This document shows, in pieces, positions 40,999 through 49,551 of a DNA stretch of 64,000 nucleotides. Origin of the DNA: Microbacterium thalassium (GTDB lineage Bacteria > Actinomycetota > Actinomycetes > Actinomycetales > Microbacteriaceae). Location of the stretch: NCBI RefSeq assembly GCF_014208045.1, contig NZ_JACHML010000001.1:3038001-3102000 (forward strand), given 5' to 3'. The stretch's first letter is position 1, and each line of letters begins with the position of its first letter. The notes under the pieces are model-generated. The model was not told where the DNA came from. It searched no databases and saw only the letters and a program-made list of their open reading frames with translations. The position numbers and the translations under genes were made by a program.

Positions 40999-42252
40999 TC
41001 ATCTCTCCGACGCTGCCGACTCCCCCGACATCGAGTCGTGGCGCCGCGCGTCCCGCGCGGCCCGGGTCATGGATGCGATGACAGCGGCCGCCAGCGCCAA
41101 GACCGCGAGGACGACCGCAGCGGCGGCGAGGTTCGCCGCGCCGATCCACCCGGCGAGCGGATACGTCACCAGGAAGCATGCGTGCGACAGGGCGAACTGG
41201 GCCGTGTAGACGAGGTTGCGGTTCGCTGATGTGGACGCGTCGGCGAGCAGCCGCGCCGACGGTGTCAGGATGAGCGAGCTGCCGGCGCCGAGGACGGCCC
41301 AGGCGACGATCACGGCCCACCAGCCGATGCCGGTCGCGAGCGTGAAGAGCGTGATGACGGATGTCGCGGCCAGCCCGATCACGACCACCACGAGGCCTGC
41401 GCGCATGGTGCGGATGACCCCGAATCGATCCACCAGCCTCGGGATGTTCAGCGCCACGGCCAGCGACCCCACGCCGTAGGCGCCCAGCGTGAGGGCGAGG
41501 GCTGCGTCGTCCAGCCCGAGCACGGCCTTGACGTAGACGACCGAGTTCACCAGCACGAGCGCGGTGCCCGCGGCGACCACGACGTTCGCGAGCGCGAGGA
41601 ACCGCAGAGTGGGCGTGCGTGCGAAGACCCTCACCCCCTCCGGCAGGCGCTGCCAGAACGTGGACTGCGGGGATCCGCCGGGATGCGCAGGAATCGCGGC
41701 GATCAGCACGAGCGTCGCGGAGGCGGCGAAGCCGACCGCGGTTCCCAAGAAGAGGTTGTTGTACGCGACCACCGTCAGCAGCGCGGCGGCGAGGATGGGA
41801 CTGAGAAGAGCCTCGAGGTCATACGCCAGACGTGAGAGCGCGAGTGCACGCGTGTAGTCACGGGAATCGGGGAGCACCGTGGGGATGAGCGACTGGAACG
41901 CCGGGGTGAAGGTCGCCGAGGCGGACTGCAGCACGAACACCAGCACGTAGATCTGCCACGTCTCGGTGACGAACGGGAGTGTCACCGCGATCGCCAGGCG
42001 GAGGACGTCCGCGCCGACCAGCACGGCCTTCTTCGGCAGCCGGTCCACCAGCGCCGCCATCAGCGGGGCCACGCCGACATAGGCGACCATCTTGATCGTC
42101 AGCGCGGTCCCCAGCACCGACCCCGCCGCCTCCCCGGCCAGATCGAACGCGAGCAGCCCGAGGGCGACCGTCAGCAGACCGGTGCCGACCAGCGCGATCA
42201 CCTGCGCGCCGAACAGCGCACGGTACGTGCGATTGCGGAGGACCTCGATCAT
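40999..42252 (-). CDS. Major facilitator superfamily transporter
   Basis: 417 residues and 12 predicted membrane helices. It has the MFS loop 2-3 signature-like segment (PLMAALVDRLPKKAVLVGADVLR) and a second-half counterpart (NIPRLVDRFGVIRTMRAGLVVVV). It resembles the MFS_3/drug-efflux group; the substrate is not identifiable. It starts 6 bp after the S4 gene, so the two are probably co-transcribed. No regulator is adjacent. Confidence 0.88.
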   Translation of the reverse strand: MIEVLRNRTYRALFGAQVIALVGTGLLTVALGLLAFDLAGEAAGSVLGTALTIKMVAYVGVAPLMAALVDRLPKKAVLVGADVLRLAIAVTLPFVTETWQIYVLVFVLQSASATFTPAFQSLIPTVLPDSRDYTRALALSRLAYDLEALLSPILAAALLTVVAYNNLFLGTAVGFAASATLVLIAAIPAHPGGSPQSTFWQRLPEGVRVFARTPTLRFLALANVVVAAGTALVLVNSVVYVKAVLGLDDAALALTLGAYGVGSLAVALNIPRLVDRFGVIRTMRAGLVVVVIGLAATSVITLFTLATGIGWWAVIVAWAVLGAGSSLILTPSARLLADASTSANRNLVYTAQFALSHACFLVTYPLAGWIGAANLAAAAVVLAVLALAAAVIASMTRAARDARRHDSMSGESAASER

Positions 42253-42258
42253 GCGTGA

Positions 42259-42486
42259 TCACGCGCAGACGCGGACCCTGCGCCCCTCGAAGGTGACGAT
42301 GTCGCCGAGCTGCAGCTGCCGGCCACGGCGTCGGTCGACCTCGCCGTTGACGAGCACGAGGCCGTCGATGATGGCCTCTTTCACGTCTCCGCCGGAGTCG
42401 AGGAGCCCCGCGAACTTGACGAACTGGCCGAGACGGATGGCCTCGCCGCCGATCGGGACGTCTTCGATCGGATCCTCAGTCGCCAT
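42259..42486 (-). CDS. S4-domain RNA-binding protein, YbcJ-like
   Basis: 75 residues, nearly all one S4 domain: IRLGQFVKFAGLLDSGGDVKEAIIDGLVLVNGEVDRRRGRQLQLGDIVTFEGRRVRV. Small stand-alone S4 proteins of this kind bind structured RNA and are linked to ribosome function; the exact role is unknown. It lies directly upstream of the MFS gene on the same strand. Confidence 0.85.
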   Translation of the reverse strand: MATEDPIEDVPIGGEAIRLGQFVKFAGLLDSGGDVKEAIIDGLVLVNGEVDRRRGRQLQLGDIVTFEGRRVRVCA

Positions 42487-42523
42487 CCCCGAATGGTAAC
42501 GGACCTCGCGTGGCGTCGACGTC

Positions 42524-43204
42524 TCAGAGGATCTCGGTCAGCCGTGCCTCGGACACGCGGCCGCCGACCTCGATCTGCTGGCCGACGTAGCGCATGTGCG
42601 TGAAGAGCTCGGATCCCTCCCCCTGCCGGATCTTCAGGTCGCAGCCGAGCGCGGTCGTGAGCCGCATCGCGCCGGCGCCCGTGGCCTCGTCCTCGCGGAT
42701 GCCGAGCTCAGGCGCGAACATGCGGGCGCGGATGCGGTGCTCCTCGCGGTCGCTCCACGCCCACACGTAGTGCATCCCCATGCCGTACGCCTCGGGGTCG
42801 ACGAGCTCGACGTCTTCGGGGCTGGGAAGCTCTTCGAGCGTGAAGTCGGGCGCCCAGTCGACCATGGCGTTGACGTACACACGGTCGCCGTCCACGCGGA
42901 CGCGGCAGACGCCCGCCGGGACCGTGACGGTGTGGATGTCGTCGCCCGAGGCGACGAGCCACCCCGCGAGCCCCACCACCGGATGCCCGGCGAACGGCAG
43001 CTCCTGCATCGACGTGAAGATCCGCGCCCGCACCTCGGTGTCGGTGAGCTCGTCGATGAACACCGTCTCGCTGAACCCGAGGTCGGCCGAGATCTCCTCC
43101 TCGCGCCCCTTGGTCGAACTCGACGCCCACACGATCCCGAGCGGGTTTCCGTGCGCGCCGTCGGCATCCACGAACACGTTCACGACGTTCACCAGGACGC
43201 TCAT
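42524..43204 (-). CDS. PhzF-family isomerase/epimerase
   Basis: 226 residues with two diaminopimelate-epimerase-like halves. Family motifs: VVNVFVDADGAHGNPLGIVW, SETVFI with the catalytic-type Glu, FTSMQELPFAGHPVVGLAGWL, and EDEATGAGAMRLTTAL in the second half. Known members isomerise small molecules, including trans-2,3-dihydro-3-hydroxyanthranilate in phenazine synthesis, but no phenazine genes are nearby. The length is slightly short for the family. Confidence 0.87.
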   Translation of the reverse strand: MSVLVNVVNVFVDADGAHGNPLGIVWASSSTKGREEEISADLGFSETVFIDELTDTEVRARIFTSMQELPFAGHPVVGLAGWLVASGDDIHTVTVPAGVCRVRVDGDRVYVNAMVDWAPDFTLEELPSPEDVELVDPEAYGMGMHYVWAWSDREEHRIRARMFAPELGIREDEATGAGAMRLTTALGCDLKIRQGEGSELFTHMRYVGQQIEVGGRVSEARLTEIL

Positions 43205-43243
43205 GGGTCGATCATGTCAGCGGCCCGCCTCCAACCTCCACCA

Positions 43244-44152
43244 TCACCGCAGGTATGCGTCGACCAGGAGCGGGCCGCGGATGTCGCGGAGCACGTCCAG
43301 CATCCGCCCCATCGCCCGACCGTTCCACGCCGACAGCTGGATGTCGTGGGGGCCGAGGGCTTCGAGCTTGCCCGTGCGCAGGCGCACGACCTCCCAGTGC
43401 GCGGATCGCAGAGCGCGGTCCTTGCGGCGGTCGACGTCCTCGCGCCCGCCGACGTGCTCGAGACCGTGACGACCGGTGCTGTCGTACTCGATCGCGATAC
43501 GGAGTTCGGGCAGCAGGATGTCGGGCCACACCTCGACGTGGTCGAAGAACGGGCGGGCGACGCGCACGGCGTTCAGCCCGGGAGTGACGGCGAGACGCTC
43601 GAACAGGTCGGCGCGCAGGCGCGCCTCGACGGCGGATGCCGGCACCGGCGCGCACTCGCTGAAGAACGGCTCGCCGACGGGCAGATCGGGGGTCTTCGGG
43701 CACAGCTCGCGCGCCGAGCGCGGGCGGCTCGTGCGCCGCGGGCGGTTCGGGCCCGAGGGGGATCTGGGCGCGACCGTGGGCGCCGGAGCGGCGAGCGGAT
43801 GCCGCAGGGCGGCGAGTTCGGCCTCGTCCGGCATCCGGATCCGCGGCGGGTTCGCCAGGGCCGCGCACTCGGGGCACCACACCGACCGCCGGCGCTCGCG
43901 GGTGGGGCGGGACCGCTGCTCGGTCGGCGTCGCGACGAACAGGTGCCCCGCGTCGCACTGCCACAGCAGCAGCACGTCGGCGGCCGGCGGGATCTGCGTG
44001 AGGGTGATGCCGGCGTTCAGATCCGGGTGGTACTGACGGATCAGCGCCGGATACGGCGCCCATGCCTCGCGGTAGGTGCCGACCTCGTACGGGACGTCCC
44101 GGCCGCGGGAGAACTGCCTCCTCGCCCACCAGTCCTGCACCCGCTCCGGCAT
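43244..44152 (-). CDS. Zinc-ribbon protein with C-terminal restriction-endonuclease-like domain
   Basis: 302 residues. The N-terminal half is a treble-clef zinc ribbon (YHPDLNAGITLTQIPPAADVLLLWQCDAGH ... VWCPECAALANPP). The C-terminal domain resembles a PD-(D/E)xK/Vsr-like nuclease (VWPDILLPELRIAIEYDSTGRHG ... DVDRRKDRALRSAHWEVVRLRTG). The ATG at 44152 follows a -10 box (TAGCGT) by 7 nt; an ATG ten codons upstream is possible. Such proteins are scattered in Microbacteriaceae and are suggestive of DNA binding and cleavage. No partner methylase is present. Confidence 0.72.
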   Translation of the reverse strand: MPERVQDWWARRQFSRGRDVPYEVGTYREAWAPYPALIRQYHPDLNAGITLTQIPPAADVLLLWQCDAGHLFVATPTEQRSRPTRERRRSVWCPECAALANPPRIRMPDEAELAALRHPLAAPAPTVAPRSPSGPNRPRRTSRPRSARELCPKTPDLPVGEPFFSECAPVPASAVEARLRADLFERLAVTPGLNAVRVARPFFDHVEVWPDILLPELRIAIEYDSTGRHGLEHVGGREDVDRRKDRALRSAHWEVVRLRTGKLEALGPHDIQLSAWNGRAMGRMLDVLRDIRGPLLVDAYLR

Positions 44153-44159
44153 GCCGGGA

Positions 44160-44165
44160 ACGCTA
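44160..44165 (-). promoter_or_regulatory. -10 box of the zinc-ribbon nuclease-like gene
   Basis: TAGCGT on the minus strand ends 7 nt before the ATG at 44152, giving a leaderless mRNA and supporting that start. Confidence 0.5.
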
Positions 44166-44280
44166 CCCGGGGCCTCCCCCATCGACCCGGGAGCCGTCGG
44201 CCATCGCCCTGGCGAAGGCCGACACCGTCGCCTTCCCGGCGTGGACCCGCGGGATCCTCGACCCGATCCGCGCGGGATCC

Positions 44281-45954
44281 CTAGCGCCGGGGGAGCACCG
44301 GCGCCGACGTGGCGCTCGCGGTGTAGGTCGTGTACCCCGACAGCGAACCGGTGATCGTCAGCGTCACAGGCTTGCCGACGGCCCAGTCCGGGATGTCCGC
44401 GTACAGCTTCGGGAAGGATCCTGTCGTCGTGGCGCTGTCGACGAGCGTTCCGTCGACGTAGACCCGGAAGGTCTTCTTCGCGCCGGACGTCCAGTCACCC
44501 CAGCCGTAGTTCGAGAGCGGCGAGCCGGCGTAGACCGGTCCCATGAAGGTCGGAGTGCCGATCTGCGCGATGCGGGTGGTCGTGGGGGCGGTGCGTGTGA
44601 CGGTCGCGTACCCGTCCTTCTTCGCGGTCACCTTGACCGTGATCCGCTTGCCGACGTCGTCGACCCGCAGCGTGTACGACGTCCCGTTCGCACCCGAGAT
44701 CGCGGCTCCGTCCGCATACCACTGGTACGTCACCGTCGCACCCGACGTCCAGGTGCCGCGCGCGACGCTCAGCGTGTATCGGGTGTACTCCGAGTACACG
44801 TCCTGCGCGATCGCACGCTTCCCCGTGATCTTGATCGTCGTGGTCAACATCACCTTCGGGGTGGATGCCGAGATCGCCGACGACGACAGCGCATGCGGGT
44901 TCGTCCCGGTGACCCGCACGGTGATGCGCTTGTGCTCGTGCGCGCTCGTGAGCTTCAGCGTCGCGCTCTTCGCACCCGCGATCGCCGCATCGTCGGCGTA
45001 CCACTGGTACGCGTAGGAACTCGTCGACGCCGTCTTGTGCGTCGCCTTCAGCGTGATCCCCACCGTCGGCGTGCCGCTGATCGACACCGTGCCGAGATCG
45101 ACCCGTGGGCGGAGCTCGGCGTCCGCCGCGACGATGTCGCCCGCTGCGAGCCGGAGAGCACTGGCGGCCTCGAAGCTCTGCGTGTGATTCCACCATTCCC
45201 CCACGAAGGACGGTGAGGGGGAGGTGTACTCGAGGATGTACGAGCCCGGAGGAAGCTGCGCGAACGCATAGGCGCCGGCATCCGTCGTCTGCCTGCCGAC
45301 GCGCGAGAACGTCTCCACACCGGTGCCGGGGTCGACGCCGTCACCGCCCCACACCGTGACCTCGATGCCGCTCAGCGGACCACCCGAGTACTCGTTCGTC
45401 ACGGTTCCCTGGATCTGCGCGGCCGGCGTCAACGCGTGCACTCCCAGCTCGACCGGCCCGACGGCGACCTGGACCGGCGCGTCGACGGACGGCTCGATCC
45501 CGCCTCCGAGCCAACCCCACGCCAGATCGGGCGCATCGATCGGGTGGAAGAAGAGGTCGTAGGCGCCGCTCGGCGGCTCCCCGAAGCCGTACGCGCCGCT
45601 GCTGTCGGTGCGCACGGTGGCCACGTGCTCGAAGAGCCGGCCTGATTCCTCGGCGGTCACCGCGAAAGCGGACACGGCGACGTTCGCCGCGGGAGCTCCC
45701 TGCGCGTCGACGACGCTGCCGCGCAGGACGCCGTCCGACGGCGCGCCTGCGGACGGCTGACCTTCGGCGAGCGCGAGGGCGGCTTCGGTCACTCCCTCGA
45801 CCCGCTCGCGCGCCCCCCACATCGCCGACGGCCGCTCGCGAAGGCCGCCGTCCGACTGTGCGGCCGCCGGTACGCCCGACGCGAGGAGGGCTCCGATCAC
45901 GGAGGCGATGAACAGCGCGCGAAGCGTCGTCCGGGGTCGTGAAGCGCTCGTCAC
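44281..45954 (-). CDS. Secreted multi-domain protein with carboxypeptidase-regulatory and Ig-like repeats
   Basis: 557 residues. A signal peptide (ALFIASVIGALLASGVPAAAQ) is followed by two CarboxypepD_reg-like beta-sandwiches (VLRGSVVDAQGAPAANVAVSAF ... and IQGTVTNEYSGGPLSGIEVTVWGG ...). Two Ig-like repeats sharing the YQWYADxAAIxGA motif follow, then a further beta domain. No enzyme domain or cell-wall anchor is visible. It is probably an extracellular adhesin or a binding protein. The gene stands alone; the 179 bp upstream hold no supported gene. Confidence 0.82.
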   Translation of the reverse strand: MTSASRPRTTLRALFIASVIGALLASGVPAAAQSDGGLRERPSAMWGARERVEGVTEAALALAEGQPSAGAPSDGVLRGSVVDAQGAPAANVAVSAFAVTAEESGRLFEHVATVRTDSSGAYGFGEPPSGAYDLFFHPIDAPDLAWGWLGGGIEPSVDAPVQVAVGPVELGVHALTPAAQIQGTVTNEYSGGPLSGIEVTVWGGDGVDPGTGVETFSRVGRQTTDAGAYAFAQLPPGSYILEYTSPSPSFVGEWWNHTQSFEAASALRLAAGDIVAADAELRPRVDLGTVSISGTPTVGITLKATHKTASTSSYAYQWYADDAAIAGAKSATLKLTSAHEHKRITVRVTGTNPHALSSSAISASTPKVMLTTTIKITGKRAIAQDVYSEYTRYTLSVARGTWTSGATVTYQWYADGAAISGANGTSYTLRVDDVGKRITVKVTAKKDGYATVTRTAPTTTRIAQIGTPTFMGPVYAGSPLSNYGWGDWTSGAKKTFRVYVDGTLVDSATTTGSFPKLYADIPDWAVGKPVTLTITGSLSGYTTYTASATSAPVLPRR

Positions 45955-46133
45955 GGGCGTTCTCCAGGCGGGGCGAGGTCGGGTGGGGCGGCGCGCGCGG
46001 CATCGCGCGCTCGCGGCAGGCTACCCCAGCCGGAACCGCTGATCAGCGTTGTCCACAGGTCTCGAGAGACCGGGACCGCCACCCGGGGCCTCCCCGATCA
46101 GCCCCGCGTGCGGTGCACCTGCCGCTCGCCGGC

Positions 46134-49100
46134 TCACCGGAAGTCCCGCGACTGGTGCTGCACCCCCACCCGGAGGTCCTCGAACCGGTCGGCGAGCAGG
46201 TTCGTCACACCCTCGACCGAGCGCTCCAGCATCCCGCGCACGATGAGGGCGGGCGCGTCGCGCACGACGCGGCGATAGCGGTTCCACACACCGACCGAGC
46301 AGATGACGTTGACGAGTCCGTGCTCGTCCTCGAGGTTGAGGAACGTGACCCCGGATGCCGTCGCCGGCCGCTGCCGATGCGTCACGAGCCCCGCGACCTC
46401 GACGCGCCGGCCGGTTTCGTGGGAGCGCAGCTCGCGCGACGTGAGGACGCCGCGCGCATCGAGTCCCGAGCGGTAGTGGGTCATGGGGTGATCGTCGGTG
46501 GAGATGCCGGTCGCCCACAGGTCGGAGGCCAGCAGCTCGTACGACGTGGGGTCGGTGAACAGCGGCGGCTGCACCGATACGAGCGAGTCCGGCAGGAACT
46601 CCGGCCGGTCCTGCGCAGCCGCCCCCGCGAGCCAGATGCCCTCGCGCCGCGTGATGCCGAGGCACTCGAATGCGCCGGCGGTGGCGAGCGCCTCGACCTG
46701 CACGGTCGTGATGCTCGTGCGGCGCACGAGGTCGCGCAGGTCCCGGAACGCGCCGTCTGCCTCGCGTGCGGCGACGATGCGCTGCGCCACCGTCTTGCCG
46801 ACGCCCTTCACCCCCGCGAGCCCCAGTCGCACCGCGAACCGGCCGTCGCGGCGGTGGGCGGCGGACTCGTCCGGCGCGTCGATGTCGAACGGGCCGACCG
46901 GGGGCTGGGTGCGGTGGGTGCAGGAGTCCCGCCCGGTGGCGACACGCGCAGCATCCGTCTCATCCACCGGCTCCAGCACCGCCTCCGCGCCCGAGGCATG
47001 CAGATCCGGGCGGCGCACCTCGACGCCGTGGCGGCGGGCGTCGCCTGTGAGGGTCGCGGGCGAGTAGAAGCCCATCGGCTGGGCGCGCAGCAGACCCGCG
47101 AGGAAGGCCGCCGGATAGTGCAGCTTGATCCACGACGACGCGTAGACCAGCAGCGCGAACGACAGCGAGTGGGACTCGGCGAAGCCGAAGTTCGCGAACG
47201 CCTGGATCTTGGCGTAGATGGCATCCGCCTCCTCGCCGACGAGTCCGTTCGAGGCCATGCCCTCGTACAGCTTCTGCTTGAGCGACTCGATGCGCTCGAC
47301 CCCGCGCTTGGAGCCCATCGCGCGCCGCAGCAGGTCGGCGTCCTCGCCCGTGCACTCCCCCACGGCCATCGCCATCTGCATCAGCTGCTCCTGGAACACC
47401 GGCACCCCGAGCGTGCGCTCGAGCACGGGCTCGAGCTTGGGGTGGGCGTAGGTCACCTTCTCGTGCCCGAGCTTGCGCCGCACGAACGGGTGCACCGCAC
47501 CGCCCTGGATGGGGCCCGGGCGGATGAGGGCGATCTCGATCACGAGGTCGTAGAAGCGCCGGGGCTGCAGCCGCGGCAGCAGTCCCATCTGCGCGCGCGA
47601 CTCCACCTGGAACACGCCGATGGAATCCGCCCGGCACAGCATGTCGTAGACCGCCTGCTCCTCCTTCGGCAGCGTCGACAGCTCCCAGTCCTCACCCGTC
47701 GAGACGCGGATCATGTCGAAGCAGTACTGCAGCGCGGCCAGCATCCCGAGGCCCAGCAGGTCGAACTTGACCAGCCCCATCCACGCGGCGTCGTCCTTGT
47801 CCCACTGGATGACGGTGCGGTCCTCCATGCGCGCGTGCTCGATGGGCACGACCTCGCCGACGGGCCGGTCTGTGAGCACCATGCCGCCGGAGTGGATGCC
47901 GAGGTGCCGCGGCGCCTTCAGCAGCTCGGTGGCGTACTCGAGCACGCGGCTCGGGATGTCGTGCTCGCCGGGCGTCTCGAGCTTCGCCCCCCACCCCTCG
48001 ACCTGCTTCGACCAGGCGTCCTGCTGTCCGGGCGAGTGCCCGAGCGCCTTCGCCATGTCGCGGATGGCGTTCTTGGGGCGGTACTGGATGACGTTCGCCA
48101 CCTGCGCCGCACGCTCGCGCCCGTAGGTCTGGTACACCCACTGGATGATCTCCTCGCGGCGGTCGGAGTCGAAGTCGACGTCGATGTCGGGCTCCTCGTC
48201 GCGCAGGCTCGACAGGAACCGCTCGAAGGGCAGGTCGTACGCGATGGCGTCGACGGCGGTGATGTCGAGCAGGTAGCAGATGGCGCTGTTCGCCGCCGAC
48301 CCGCGACCCTGGCACAGGATGCCGCGACGACGCGCCTCCTGCACGATGCCGTGCACGATGAGGAAGTACCCCGGGAAGTCCTTCAGCTCGATGACCCCGA
48401 GCTCCTTCTCGATGCGAGCGCGGTTCTCGGGGGTGAGATCCGGATACTTTCGCGGAACGGCTTCCCACACCAGGTGCCGCAGCCACGACATCGGGGTATG
48501 TCCCGCGGGCACCTCCTGCTTCGGCAGGGCCGGCTTGGCGCGGCGAAGCGGGAACGCGAGCTCGTCGGCGAGCGCGACCGTGCGGGCGATGGCATCCGGA
48601 TGCCGCACGAAGCGCTCGGCCATCTCGGCGCCCGAGCGCAGGTGCGCGCCGGCGTGCGACGGCAGCCATCCGTCGAGCTCGTCGAGCCCGCGGTTCGCGC
48701 GCACTGCGGCGACGGCGGCGGCCAGCAGCTGCCGCTCAGGCACGGCGTAGTGGACGTTGTTGGTGGCCAGCAGGGGAAGCCCGCGCTCGCGCGCGAGCCC
48801 CGCGAGCACGTCGTTGTGGCGCGTGTCGAACGGATTGCCGTGATCGATCAGCTCGACGTGGACGGCATCGCGGCCGAACAGCGCGACGAGCCGGTCGAGC
48901 TCGCGCGCGGCGCCCTCCGCCCCCTCGGCGGCGAGCGCGCGCCGTACGGCGCCCTTGCGGCATCCGGTCGGCACGACCCAGTGATCGCGCCCCTGCGCGG
49001 CGAGCTCGTCGAGGTCGTAGACGGGCCGCCCCTTCTCGTGACCGGCGAGCTGCGCGCGTGTGAGCGCGGAGGCCAGCCGGTGGTATCCCTCCTCGCCGCG

Positions 49101-49538
49101 CGCGAGCACGAGCAGGTGCGCGCCGACCGGGTCGGCCTCGCCGTTCTGGGGTGCGGGCAGCTCGAGCGACAGCTCGGAGCCGAACACCGTGCGCAGTTCG
49201 AGCGATTCGGCGGCTTCGGCGAAGCGCACGATGCCGTAGAAGCCGTCGTGGTCGGTGATCGCGAGTGCGTGCAGGCCCAGGCGCTCGGCCTCCTCGGCGA
49301 GTTCCTCGGGCGAGGAGGCGCCGTCGAGGAACGAGAACGACGAATGCGCGTGCAGCTCGGCGTAGGGCACGGTCTCGGCGGGGCGCTCGATGGACGGCGG
49401 CACATACGGGCCGCGCTTGTGCGACCATGCCGGGCTGTCGCCGCCGTCGGCGCCGGCCGGCGGGCCGCCGGGGCGGCGCCGGTCGCTGAGGATCCGCTCC
49501 ATCTCGGACCACGGCACCCCCGGGTTGTTGAAGCCCAT
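46134..49538 (-). CDS. dnaE2: Error-prone DNA polymerase III alpha-type, DnaE2
   Basis: 1,134 residues. The N-terminus MGFNNPGVPW is typical of DnaE2. A PHP domain (ELHAHSSFSFLDGASSPEEL ... ITDHDGFYGIVRFAE) precedes the C-family polymerase core with catalytic EEPDIDVDFDSDRR. HhH and OB segments follow (LAGVKGVGKTVAQRIVAAREADG, VEVAGLVTHRQRPATASGVTFLNLEDEHG). It performs translesion synthesis with ImuA' and ImuB and causes damage-induced mutation. It is the last gene of the LexA-controlled cassette, 13 bp after imuB. No tau/beta-binding tail was assigned. Confidence 0.95.
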   Translation of the reverse strand: MGFNNPGVPWSEMERILSDRRRPGGPPAGADGGDSPAWSHKRGPYVPPSIERPAETVPYAELHAHSSFSFLDGASSPEELAEEAERLGLHALAITDHDGFYGIVRFAEAAESLELRTVFGSELSLELPAPQNGEADPVGAHLLVLARGEEGYHRLASALTRAQLAGHEKGRPVYDLDELAAQGRDHWVVPTGCRKGAVRRALAAEGAEGAARELDRLVALFGRDAVHVELIDHGNPFDTRHNDVLAGLARERGLPLLATNNVHYAVPERQLLAAAVAAVRANRGLDELDGWLPSHAGAHLRSGAEMAERFVRHPDAIARTVALADELAFPLRRAKPALPKQEVPAGHTPMSWLRHLVWEAVPRKYPDLTPENRARIEKELGVIELKDFPGYFLIVHGIVQEARRRGILCQGRGSAANSAICYLLDITAVDAIAYDLPFERFLSSLRDEEPDIDVDFDSDRREEIIQWVYQTYGRERAAQVANVIQYRPKNAIRDMAKALGHSPGQQDAWSKQVEGWGAKLETPGEHDIPSRVLEYATELLKAPRHLGIHSGGMVLTDRPVGEVVPIEHARMEDRTVIQWDKDDAAWMGLVKFDLLGLGMLAALQYCFDMIRVSTGEDWELSTLPKEEQAVYDMLCRADSIGVFQVESRAQMGLLPRLQPRRFYDLVIEIALIRPGPIQGGAVHPFVRRKLGHEKVTYAHPKLEPVLERTLGVPVFQEQLMQMAMAVGECTGEDADLLRRAMGSKRGVERIESLKQKLYEGMASNGLVGEEADAIYAKIQAFANFGFAESHSLSFALLVYASSWIKLHYPAAFLAGLLRAQPMGFYSPATLTGDARRHGVEVRRPDLHASGAEAVLEPVDETDAARVATGRDSCTHRTQPPVGPFDIDAPDESAAHRRDGRFAVRLGLAGVKGVGKTVAQRIVAAREADGAFRDLRDLVRRTSITTVQVEALATAGAFECLGITRREGIWLAGAAAQDRPEFLPDSLVSVQPPLFTDPTSYELLASDLWATGISTDDHPMTHYRSGLDARGVLTSRELRSHETGRRVEVAGLVTHRQRPATASGVTFLNLEDEHGLVNVICSVGVWNRYRRVVRDAPALIVRGMLERSVEGVTNLLADRFEDLRVGVQHQSRDFR

Positions 49539-49551
49539 CTACCCGCGCCCC

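Noticed and set aside
42524-43204. Phenazine biosynthesis cluster
   Set aside because: Only a PhzF-family gene is present; no other phz gene lies nearby and the family has many other roles.
46021-46665. Minus-strand frame at the 3' end of dnaE2
   Set aside because: It overlaps the OB-domain coding region out of frame and has no recognisable protein.
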